A stretch of DNA of 14,506 nucleotides. Origin: Candidatus Babelota bacterium. Its GTDB lineage: Bacteria; JAGOBX01. Position 1 is the first letter of the stretch. The number at the start of each line of letters is the position of its first letter. Shown here piece after piece: positions 1-7,415 of this stretch. The stretch is taken from NCBI GenBank assembly GCA_017999075.1, contig JAGOBX010000037.1, forward strand, positions 1-14,506, in the 5' to 3' direction. The notes under the pieces were generated by a model that saw nothing but the letters and a program-made list of their open reading frames with translations, was not told the origin of the DNA and did no database searches. The position numbers and the translations under genes are program-made.

Positions 1-516
1 TAGCGGGTGTATCACTGCTGCGAAACAAGCAAATATTATAGAAAAAATCAAATATAATAAACTTCTATTAAAATAAAAACTTATTATAAAATAAACGAAG
101 ATCAGTGACACAAAAAATGAAGAATGATGAAGTACTACGCCGCTTGCTCTTGAATTAATAAAATGAAATGGGAAAAAAATAAGTATTATTGATGAAAATA
201 ACCCTAATGTTTCTCCACCTAATTTCTTCCCAATTAAAAAAAAACATATTACCATTAAACTGCTTAGCAGAGCATTTACAATTTTTAATGAAACTGCGGA
301 AAAATCCGATTTCACAATAAGTTTGTTTAACAAAAAATAATATATTCTGTACAACGCATATTTATTTTTATCTGTCTGTTCTGATTTTAAAGAATATTTT
401 TCAAGCGCCTGATTTGCCTGATAACATTCTTCCATAGTGAAATTCGGATAATAATTCGAACCATACAATCTGATGAAAAGAGCTGTTAAAATTATTAAAA
501 AAATATATTTTTTCAT
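1..516 (-). CDS. Polytopic membrane protein, probable GT39/ArnT-like glycosyltransferase (partial, N-terminal 172 aa)
   Basis: The frame is open from an ATG at 516-514 to the window edge with no stop, so 172 N-terminal residues are present. It starts MKKYIFLIILTALFIRLYGS, a first membrane segment. A loop with the acidic pair MEECYQANQALEKY follows, then several hydrophobic segments, including one starting LLSSLMVICFFLIGKKLG and the stretch around GVVLHHSSFFVSLIFVYFII. An acidic pair in the first periplasmic loop followed by many membrane helices is the plan of GT-C (GT39/PMT_2) enzymes, which move sugars from polyprenyl-phosphate donors outside the cytoplasmic membrane. The family call is inference, because the diagnostic C-terminal half is missing. 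The start codon overlaps the stop of the radical SAM gene by one base (TAATG). There is no SD, so translation is probably coupled. A preceding GT2 of the polyprenyl-phosphate type in the same operon fits this role. Confidence 0.72.
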   Translation of the reverse strand, partial: MKKYIFLIILTALFIRLYGSNYYPNFTMEECYQANQALEKYSLKSEQTDKNKYALYRIYYFLLNKLIVKSDFSAVSLKIVNALLSSLMVICFFLIGKKLGGETLGLFSSIILIFFPFHFINSRASGVVLHHSSFFVSLIFVYFIISFYFNRSLLYLIFSIIFACFAAVIHPL

Positions 517-1928
517 TAAAAAAAAGTTTTTGCGGCTTTTACATATTCAAGTAAATTATTAATTCTTATATTCTTTAAAAGTTTAAAGATAATTTTAGGT
601 CTGAAATAAAATTGAATATAAGCGTTCATAACTATTTTTTTTATTTCGCTGCCAGTAATTTTTTCAGGAGTCCAGATAGGTTCATTATCAGTAAAATTAG
701 CGTATTGAGAATATTTTTCCCAATCAAACGGATCAATCTTTTTTTCGTTTATAAGATTATTGTATAATTCACTGCCGGGATATGGAGTGCATATCGAAAA
801 TTGCGCTATATCCAGATTCAATCTTTTTGCAAATTTTATTGTTTGATAAGACAGTTTTTTTTCTTCACCGGGCAACCCAAGAATAAACAATCCCATAACT
901 TTAATCCCTGCTTCCTTCGTATATTTTACAGCGGATTCGATTTGTTCAATTGTACAATTTTTATTTATATTATTAAGAAGTTCCTGGACTCCAGATTCTA
1001 TGCCGTAAGCTATTTCATAACATCCTGCTTTTTTCATTTCTTTTAATAATGACGGTTCTGCAAGATTAACTCTGCCTTCACAACCCCAGTCAAATTTGAA
1101 TTTATTTTCATTTATCATATTGCATATATCAAGAACCCTTTTACGCGATGACATAAACAGGGAATCCATAAAAAAAATAAATTTTGAGTTATATCCGTCC
1201 AATAATATTTTCAACTCATCTCTTACCCGTTCAACGCTGTGATATCTGATTTTTCCTGATTTATGCACAGTACAGAACGAACATTTATAAGGGCATCCCC
1301 TTGAAGTCATAATCATTTTATAATACTGGGTGTTTGCATACGGATGAAAATAAAACTGCATTCTGTATTGATTAATAGGTATTAACTCACGCGCAGGCAC
1401 AGGTATTTCGTCCAGGTTTTCAAGAACCTCGCGTTTTTCAGTTGTCACAAATTTTCCGGCATCATCAATAAAACTTATTCCTTTTATATCATTCCATTTA
1501 TTTTTTTGATTAAATTTTATTACAATTTCTGAAAATGTAACCTCTCCTTCATCGTGTACAATAATATCCGCAGACTTATTTTTCAGATAATGTTCCGCAA
1601 AAATACTCGGATGAATATTTCCGAGTACAATAAGTATTTCCGGAAATTTCTTTTTAATTAATTTAGTTAAATCTAACGCTATCTTTCCGCCGCTTGTAAG
1701 AACAGAAAATCCTATTACATCAGGTTTTTCTTTACTGATTTCTTCTATTATGTCTTCCCCTGACAAACCAAAAGAAAATGCATCTGTGATTGATACGTCA
1801 TAATTATATTTCTTTAGATATGATGCGATGTAAAGCAGTCCGAGAGGTTCCTGTTTTGTCACAAAAGCCGCGCCTTTACCGAGAATTTTTGACATTGTAT
1901 TTGGGCAGGTATAAAGAATAATTTTCAT
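516..1928 (-). CDS. B12-binding domain radical SAM protein
   Basis: The 470-residue protein has two parts. Residues about 1-135 form a cobalamin-binding-like Rossmann domain (PLGLLYIASYL, DVIGFSVLTSGG, VLGNIHPSIF). Residues about 200-400 form a radical SAM barrel with the [4Fe-4S] motif C212-x3-C216-x2-C219 in TSRGCPYKCSFC. Further family landmarks are FIFFMDSLFM, EIAYGIESGVQELL, GLFILGLPGE and PYPGSELY. This is the architecture of the BchE/HpnJ/P-methylase group, which carries out methylations and other C-C or C-P chemistry on lipids, antibiotics and cofactors. The classical DxHxxG cobalamin-ligand motif is not evident, so B12 may bind base-off without a histidine ligand, or not at all. The substrate cannot be read from sequence. 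The gene lies 40 nt after the GT2 and overlaps the GT39-like gene by 1 nt, suggesting modification of a lipid-linked glycan or envelope lipid. The SD upstream is weak. Confidence 0.9.
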   Translation of the reverse strand: MKIILYTCPNTMSKILGKGAAFVTKQEPLGLLYIASYLKKYNYDVSITDAFSFGLSGEDIIEEISKEKPDVIGFSVLTSGGKIALDLTKLIKKKFPEILIVLGNIHPSIFAEHYLKNKSADIIVHDEGEVTFSEIVIKFNQKNKWNDIKGISFIDDAGKFVTTEKREVLENLDEIPVPARELIPINQYRMQFYFHPYANTQYYKMIMTSRGCPYKCSFCTVHKSGKIRYHSVERVRDELKILLDGYNSKFIFFMDSLFMSSRKRVLDICNMINENKFKFDWGCEGRVNLAEPSLLKEMKKAGCYEIAYGIESGVQELLNNINKNCTIEQIESAVKYTKEAGIKVMGLFILGLPGEEKKLSYQTIKFAKRLNLDIAQFSICTPYPGSELYNNLINEKKIDPFDWEKYSQYANFTDNEPIWTPEKITGSEIKKIVMNAYIQFYFRPKIIFKLLKNIRINNLLEYVKAAKTFF

Positions 1929-1968
1929 ATAATTTTCAACTATGTTTAAAGATTATAAATTTTTGCGC

Positions 1969-2913
1969 TTAATAATCAAAATTTGTTTTCTGCATTATGC
2001 TGTAAGATTTATTTTTTTTCAAACTGTAAAATATTCTTATTAATAACTCTGCAAGAAGACCATTAAATATAAATTGTACTCCGAGCAAAATACATACCGC
2101 GCTTAATAAAACAAGCGGATTCCTGTGCATCCAGACACCTTTATAAATTTTATCATATATTGCAACGCTTACTGATAATATTCCTGTTAAAATTATTAAA
2201 ATACCTATTTTACCGAATAAATGCATCGGGTTGGTGTTGTAAGACATTAACAATTTTAATGTAAACAAATCTAATATTACCTTCACAATCCTTGATAATC
2301 CGTATTTTGATTTTCCATAAATACGCGGTCTGTGATTAACAGGCATTTCAATAATTCTGGCTCCTAAAGATTTTGCGTAAACAGGAATAAACCTGTGCAT
2401 TTCTCCATAAATATTTATATTCTTTATAATTTCTCTTTTATAAGCTTTTAAAGTGCAGCCAAAATCATGAATATCTAATCCGCAGATAGATGAAATTATT
2501 TTATTGGCTATTTTAGATGGAATTTTTTTTAATAACGGGTCATTTCTGTTAATGCGCCATCCGCTCACCACATCATAACCGTCATTAATTAATTCTATCA
2601 TTTTTATTATATCTTTAGGATCATTCTGCAGGTCCGCATCAATAAATATTACTATATCTCCTTTAGAATTTTCTACTCCAGCCATCAAAGCTGCAGTCTG
2701 TCCGAAATTTTTTTTAAACCTTATACTTTTTATTTTTTCGGAAGTTTTGGAAAATTGTTCTATTATCTGATGCGAGTTGTCTATTGAGCCATCATCAACA
2801 TATATTATTTCATAATCTGTATTAATTGATGCAAACACATCAAGCAATTCAGCATTAATATTTTTCAGATTTTCTTCTTCATTATAAACAGGAAGTATTA
2901 CGCTGATTTTCAT
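1969..2913 (-). CDS. Family 2 glycosyltransferase, polyprenyl-phosphate type (DPM1/ArnC/GtrB-like) with two C-terminal membrane helices
   Basis: The 314-residue protein opens with the GT2 signature SVILPVYNEEENL. It has the nucleotide-binding DDG at residues 40-42, the metal-binding DAD at 92-94 in IDADLQNDPKDI, and the acceptor-side motif HRPRIYGKSKYG near 194-205. Two hydrophobic segments follow, about 233-252 and 266-290. Length and order match ArnC/GtrB/DPM synthases, which transfer a sugar from a nucleotide donor to undecaprenyl phosphate on the cytoplasmic face. That product is the donor used by GT39-type enzymes, and a candidate of that type starts at 516. The sugar is not predictable. 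The start codon overlaps the stop of the upstream methyltransferase in a TAATG junction, and the only SD-like sequence is a weak GGGAAA. Confidence 0.93.
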   Translation of the reverse strand: MKISVILPVYNEEENLKNINAELLDVFASINTDYEIIYVDDGSIDNSHQIIEQFSKTSEKIKSIRFKKNFGQTAALMAGVENSKGDIVIFIDADLQNDPKDIIKMIELINDGYDVVSGWRINRNDPLLKKIPSKIANKIISSICGLDIHDFGCTLKAYKREIIKNINIYGEMHRFIPVYAKSLGARIIEMPVNHRPRIYGKSKYGLSRIVKVILDLFTLKLLMSYNTNPMHLFGKIGILIILTGILSVSVAIYDKIYKGVWMHRNPLVLLSAVCILLGVQFIFNGLLAELLIRIFYSLKKNKSYSIMQKTNFDY

Positions 2914-3749
2914 TAATTTGTTTCCCGTATTTTTTTAAAAACATATTCATTATTCCCAAGATTGTTTTTATGTTTTATATTTTCAAGCATAAATTTTTTT
3001 TGTTTTAAAAATTTGAATATTTCTTCTGTGTCCGCATATTCATAAGGGTATCCTCCGATCCAGTCTTTAATATCAACATACCAGGACATTCCCCTGTATT
3101 TCTCAGGAAACTCTCTAATTTTACGTAAAGGATTGTTCAATGTCAGCAAATATAAAAGCATCAGTAATCCCGCAGAAGAAAAATTTAACAGCTGTTTGAT
3201 AAATCCCGGAGACGCATTATAAAATTTTTTTTCCAATTCCCAGAATTTTGAGGTACCGAATCTTCCGTCAGAAAATATGCAGAAATCATTAATTTTGTTA
3301 TATATGGCTATATAAAATTTCCCGTTTTCCGAAGTTAATGAAGAAGCATTATCTATCGCTTTCCACATATTTCCTGTATGGTGGAGAACTCCCCATGAAT
3401 AAACAACATCAAACTTTCCAAGTTTTTTTACAAATTCGTCGTCAAGAATAGAACCTTCAATAACTTCCCAGTTTGATGGGTTGTTGTATGTGTTGAAAAG
3501 CTGTCTACAGCATTTAACTGAAAAACTGTCAACATCCAGACTTATAATTTTTTTAGCATTTAATTTATATGCCGCTAAAGAAAACAGCCCTGAACCGCAC
3601 CCTATATCTAAAAACGTTTTTCCTTCCAGAGTATCGCATTCAAGCATTTCTTTTAAAGATTCTACAGCTTTGTTTAGTCTTGTTTCATTAAAATATTTGT
3701 CTAAAAAAAATTGCCAGTTTTTACCGAATTCAAATGTATAATCTTTCAT
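2913..3749 (-). CDS. Class I SAM-dependent methyltransferase
   Basis: The 278-residue protein has Rossmann-fold motif I FLDIGCGSG at 46-54, the ribose-binding acidic strand ISLDVD ending near 74, and a motif IV-like DVVYSWGVLHHTG at 114-126. The rest is longer than a minimal methyltransferase. It contains a hydrophobic helix (about 190-204, SSAGLLMLLYLLTL), which may contact the membrane or bury a lipid acceptor, and the segment RGMSWYVDIKDWIGGYPYEY (219-238), which recurs in methyltransferases of surface-polysaccharide clusters. Acceptor and chemistry are unknown. The start ATG overlaps the preceding gene's TGA by 4 nt (ATGA) and has no SD. Its own TAA overlaps the GT2 start by 1 nt. It is therefore an internal operon gene, probably translated by coupling. 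Confidence 0.9.
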   Translation of the reverse strand: MKDYTFEFGKNWQFFLDKYFNETRLNKAVESLKEMLECDTLEGKTFLDIGCGSGLFSLAAYKLNAKKIISLDVDSFSVKCCRQLFNTYNNPSNWEVIEGSILDDEFVKKLGKFDVVYSWGVLHHTGNMWKAIDNASSLTSENGKFYIAIYNKINDFCIFSDGRFGTSKFWELEKKFYNASPGFIKQLLNFSSAGLLMLLYLLTLNNPLRKIREFPEKYRGMSWYVDIKDWIGGYPYEYADTEEIFKFLKQKKFMLENIKHKNNLGNNEYVFKKIRETN

Positions 3750-4438
3750 TTTTTTAATTTAAATACATACCTGAACGGAAATATATTTACAGGTATCCCC
3801 GAATAAGAAATCAATTTAAATTTTTTTGTCAGAATATTCAGCCATTCATCAAAATTCAGATTATGAAGATGCCATTCATCAATAGATATTTTTATTTCAT
3901 CAAACGAATAGGATTTATTTGAAAATATGGATGAAAGTTTTAATTTCATAATAATTTTTTTTATATTTTGAATGTTTTTTTCAATTGGAACAGTAACAAC
4001 AAAAATTCCTGATTCTTTTAATAATTTATACGCATTATCAGCAACTTTTTCAGGATCAGGAAGGTGTTCCAGAGCTTCACTGCAAATAATTTTATCAAAA
4101 TAATTTTTTTTAAAAAATAAAGTTTGAATATCTCCCTGAACAAATTTAACTTCAGGAGCATTAATTTTTGCTTTTTCCAGAATATATTTTGAAATGTCCG
4201 CTCCGAATTTATTTTCAGAATTTACTTTGGTTAATATATTCGCGGCTCCGCACCCAAGTTCAAGAACTTTATCAGTTTGTTTTATTTCTAAATATTTTAA
4301 TATTGATTTTACTCTTTGTTTTTCTATTATTTTTATAGGTAGAGGGCTTTTTTTATGAAAATTATCAGGAGAATGTTTCCGGATCATATTATCGTTCCAC
4401 GTTTTAAAATCAACATTTTTTTCCGGAATATTTCCCAT
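3746..4438 (-). CDS. Class I SAM-dependent methyltransferase, first gene of the envelope operon
   Basis: Motif I is KVLELGCGAANIL and the post-core region is FDKIICSEALEHLPDPEKVADNAYKLL, as in UbiE/Methyltransf_11-type enzymes. The first residues contain WNDNMIRKHSPDNFHKKS, followed by a helix leading into the Rossmann fold. The open frame extends to a TTG at 4480-4478 (244 aa). I prefer the ATG at 4438-4436 (230 aa, beginning MGNIPEKNVDF) because it is an ATG with AAAGGA about 15 nt upstream, whereas the TTG has no SD. The preference is not strong. The substrate is unknown; the context suggests methylation of a glycan or lipid intermediate. It is the first gene after the promoter at 4558-4586 and overlaps the next methyltransferase by 4 nt. 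Confidence 0.88.
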   Translation of the reverse strand: MGNIPEKNVDFKTWNDNMIRKHSPDNFHKKSPLPIKIIEKQRVKSILKYLEIKQTDKVLELGCGAANILTKVNSENKFGADISKYILEKAKINAPEVKFVQGDIQTLFFKKNYFDKIICSEALEHLPDPEKVADNAYKLLKESGIFVVTVPIEKNIQNIKKIIMKLKLSSIFSNKSYSFDEIKISIDEWHLHNLNFDEWLNILTKKFKLISYSGIPVNIFPFRYVFKLKK

Positions 4439-4557
4439 ATTATTTAAAATACATCCTTTAAATTTCGCCGAATAATTCAATTTCGATTAACCATTATTTT
4501 ATAAAATTAACTTATTGCAATACCGCAATTTTTAATACAAAATATTTTATGAATTAA

Positions 4558-4586
4558 AGTATATATAATATCATATTCCTTGTCAA
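4558..4586 (-). promoter_or_regulatory. Sigma70-type promoter of the methyltransferase-glycosyltransferase operon
   Basis: On the minus strand TTGACA (4586-4581) is followed by a 17-nt spacer and TATACT (4563-4558): a perfect -35 and a -10 with one mismatch. Transcription would start near 4551, leaving a leader of about 110 nt before the preferred ATG of the first methyltransferase. No convincing terminator lies between trkH (ending 4626) and this promoter, so read-through from the pulA-trkAH operon is possible. Confidence 0.8.
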
Positions 4587-4625
4587 TTCGATTTTTTTAA
4601 CGATTTTCATTTAAACTTTGACTTT

Positions 4626-6074
4626 TTACTTTTTCCAGAATGCAGGAGAAAAAAATACAAGTATTGTAAAAAGTTCCAAACGGCCTATTATCATAAAAAT
4701 CGATAAAACAAATTTTACCGGAGACGGGAAAAAAGCGAAATTTTCTATTGCTCCGACTTTTGCAAGTCCAGGGCCTATATTCCACAGGGTTGCAGCTACG
4801 GCAGATAAAGATGTTTCAATATCAAAATTGTAAAGAGATACAAACAGGGAACCTATAATAAAAATTATTATAGCAAAAACAAAAAAACCAAGTATTTGAA
4901 AAAGAGTATGTTTAGGGAATGGCTGTTTTTCAAGTTTCAGGGTTACTACAGCATTCGGATATATTGTTCTGAATAATTGCTGCCATGCAAACTTTAAAAG
5001 TATTACTATTCGTATAACTTTCATCCCGCCGCCTGTAGAACCTGCGCATCCCCCTATAAACATTAAAACTAAAAATAATATCTTGCAGAACGACGGCCAT
5101 AAATTGAAATCAGCAGTCGCATAACCGGTCGTTGTCAGTATTGAAACAACTTGAAAAAACGCATATCTCGTAGATGATAAAATTGTAGGATAATAATTAT
5201 TGAAATATAAAATTGCTGTCATTGATAAGGTGCTGAATATTATTATAGACATATACGCCTTGAATTCCGTGTCTTTAAAAAAATTCTTAAAATTTCCGTG
5301 AATCAAATTATAATAAAGAGAAAAATTCATGCCTGCAAAAATCATAAAAAATGTTATTATAACATCTATATATTTGTTATTGAATCCGCCTACGCTTTTA
5401 TTTAATGTAGAAAATCCTCCGGTAGCCATTGTTCCGAAAGTATGACACAAAGAATCAAACAGACCCATTCCGCAAATTAATAGCAAAATAATTTCAATAC
5501 AGGTAAATCCAAAATATATATACCATAAATATCTTGCGGTATCAACGGTTTTCGGTTTAATTCCGCTTTTAACAGGACCAGGCGATTCAAAATTCATTAA
5601 GTTTCTGCCTCCTACTCCAAGAAATGGAAATAAAGCTACAAACAAAACTATTATCCCCATCCCTCCGAGCCAGTGAGTGAAACTCCTCCAGAACAATATA
5701 CCCTTGCCTATTATTTCTACGTCTTTTATTACTGAAGAACCTGTGGTGGTGAACCCTGATACAGTTTCAAAAAATGCGTCAAAAAAATCAGGAAGTACTC
5801 CTGACAGCATAAAAGGAAGAGATCCGAATAACCCTGCTATTATCCATCCGAAACCTACAATAAAAAATGCTTCTCTCAATAAAATTTTTCCGGCTATATT
5901 ATAATTTAACCTGAACATTATTATTCCGCTGAATAAACATATAATAATTGAATAAAAAAAAGCTGTTAAATCAGGTTCATCATAATGCCAGCACCACAAA
6001 AATGAAGGCACCATAGCAAACCCAATCAATATGACAAGCAGACCGAATATTTTAAGAATTATTCTCAGATTCAT
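4626..6074 (-). CDS. trkH: TrkH-type potassium uptake channel subunit
   Basis: The 482-residue polytopic protein is the usual TrkH length. It shows the four pore repeats of the Trk/Ktr/HKT superfamily, with selectivity-filter glycines in TTTGSS (109-114), ATGGFS (217-222), TTTGYA (314-319) and WNIGPG (431-436). GGCAGSTGGGMKVIRI (341-356) is the conserved gating-loop region, and GRLELFTILVFF near the C-terminus is the family ending. N-terminal hydrophobic helices before the first repeat (about 8-58) favour TrkH over the shorter KtrB. It imports K+ across the cytoplasmic membrane, gated by the cytoplasmic TrkA ring. The ATG overlaps the trkA stop by 4 nt (ATGA) with only a weak AGAAA upstream, so synthesis is probably coupled to TrkA. 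Confidence 0.96.
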   Translation of the reverse strand: MNLRIILKIFGLLVILIGFAMVPSFLWCWHYDEPDLTAFFYSIIICLFSGIIMFRLNYNIAGKILLREAFFIVGFGWIIAGLFGSLPFMLSGVLPDFFDAFFETVSGFTTTGSSVIKDVEIIGKGILFWRSFTHWLGGMGIIVLFVALFPFLGVGGRNLMNFESPGPVKSGIKPKTVDTARYLWYIYFGFTCIEIILLLICGMGLFDSLCHTFGTMATGGFSTLNKSVGGFNNKYIDVIITFFMIFAGMNFSLYYNLIHGNFKNFFKDTEFKAYMSIIIFSTLSMTAILYFNNYYPTILSSTRYAFFQVVSILTTTGYATADFNLWPSFCKILFLVLMFIGGCAGSTGGGMKVIRIVILLKFAWQQLFRTIYPNAVVTLKLEKQPFPKHTLFQILGFFVFAIIIFIIGSLFVSLYNFDIETSLSAVAATLWNIGPGLAKVGAIENFAFFPSPVKFVLSIFMIIGRLELFTILVFFSPAFWKK

Positions 6075-7411
6075 TTTCTATAAAATATATCCCATATCTC
6101 GGACATTCTGTTTTCCAAAGTTATTATAATTACAATGTCTCCCACAATCAATGAGTCTCCTCCTTTTGGAATAATGACAGTATCTTTTCTGAGTATGGCT
6201 CCGATTAAAGTAGTTTGTGGAAGTTTTGCTTTATATAACGGTTCATTTAAAATATCGCAGTTCTCATTTACTTCAAGTTCTATTATTTTACTTTTTTCAT
6301 CAGGTAAAACCGCTATTGTGCGCATTTTATCTTTCATTAAAAAACTCAAAATTGCACTTGCAGTTATAACCATAGGATTAACAATAGTGTCTATCCCGAG
6401 CATTTTGGCGATTGGAATGTATTCTGTCCTCTGAAGAGTAATTAGAGTTTCTTTAGCTCCTTTATTTTTTGCTAAAACAGCTGAAATAAGATTATCTTCG
6501 TCATTTGTAGTTAATGCTAAAAATGTGTCAATTTCAGAAATATGTTCTGCCAATAAAAAATTCGGATCCAACGCGGAATCGTTTAAAATAACTGTTTTTT
6601 CAAGTTCTTGAGAAAGATATTCGCAACGGCGCCTGTCAGATTCAACTATTTTCAGTTCAAAATTATCTTTTTCCAGAGTATCAGCTAAAGTAAACCCTAC
6701 GTTGCCGCCGCCGAATATCATAATCCTTTTACGTTTTATTTCCGTTTCATTAAAGTTTCCGGCAACTTTAAATATTGATTTTGTATCTCCCATTATAAAA
6801 ACTTTATCTCCAGGTTCAAAAAAATCATTGCCATTAGGAATAATAATTTTTTCATTCCTATAAATCCCGACTGCAATTACTGAATCTCCAAGATTAAGAT
6901 TTTTTAATGGAATTTTTATAAAACTGCATTCATGCGTAATACTGAATTCTCGCATTAGTATTTTATCTTTGGCGAAAAATTCTATTGAAGCTATTCCCGG
7001 AGTTCTGACTCGTTTTGCAATTTCTCCGGCAGAAAAATTTTCAGGACAAAATACAAGATCAATACCAAAAAAATCAGAACCTCCTGTTTTTCTTCCCTCA
7101 ATAAATTCTTTGTTGCGCACGCGCGCTACGGTTTTTTTTACTCCAAGGTTTTTTGCTGTTAATGCAGATATAAGATTAACTGCGTCATCTGCTGTTACAG
7201 ATATAAACAAATCCGCTTGACTGACATTTGTTTCAGAAAGAAATTGAAGATTAACTGCGTTTCCTATAACTGTCTTAACATCAATTTTATCTTCAATTTC
7301 TTTTAACCTGAATTTATCTGTATCAACAAGCGTTATGTCATTATCCTGTAACGATAACAATTCAGCAAGGTATGACCCTATAAATCCTGCGCCGACTATA
7401 AAAATTTTCAT
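6071..7411 (-). CDS. trkA: TrkA, NAD(H)-binding regulatory subunit of the Trk potassium transporter
   Basis: The 446-residue protein has two tandem RCK units. RCK_N1 begins at residue 1 with the dinucleotide-binding glycines GAGFIG (7-12), the strand-2 acid in TLVD (30) and ADLFISVTADD. RCK_C1 spans about 136-218. RCK_N2 starts near 229 with GGGNVG (234-239), KIVESD and TFLALTTNDEDN. RCK_C2 spans about 360-446. Two RCK units in one chain is the TrkA plan (KtrA has one), and the length matches the family. It forms the cytoplasmic gating ring of TrkH. It starts 4 nt after the pulA stop in a TAATAACATG junction with no SD, so its expression is tied to the pullulanase transcript and probably its translation. 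Confidence 0.96.
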   Translation of the reverse strand: MKIFIVGAGFIGSYLAELLSLQDNDITLVDTDKFRLKEIEDKIDVKTVIGNAVNLQFLSETNVSQADLFISVTADDAVNLISALTAKNLGVKKTVARVRNKEFIEGRKTGGSDFFGIDLVFCPENFSAGEIAKRVRTPGIASIEFFAKDKILMREFSITHECSFIKIPLKNLNLGDSVIAVGIYRNEKIIIPNGNDFFEPGDKVFIMGDTKSIFKVAGNFNETEIKRKRIMIFGGGNVGFTLADTLEKDNFELKIVESDRRRCEYLSQELEKTVILNDSALDPNFLLAEHISEIDTFLALTTNDEDNLISAVLAKNKGAKETLITLQRTEYIPIAKMLGIDTIVNPMVITASAILSFLMKDKMRTIAVLPDEKSKIIELEVNENCDILNEPLYKAKLPQTTLIGAILRKDTVIIPKGGDSLIVGDIVIIITLENRMSEIWDIFYRK

Positions 7412-7415
7412 GTTA

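Noticed and set aside
4515-4528. TTGC/GCAA inverted repeat in the methyltransferase operon leader
   Set aside because: Only 4 bp of stem; expected by chance.
4626-6074. KtrB instead of TrkH
   Set aside because: The 482-residue length with extra N-terminal helices and the two-RCK TrkA partner favour the Trk system.
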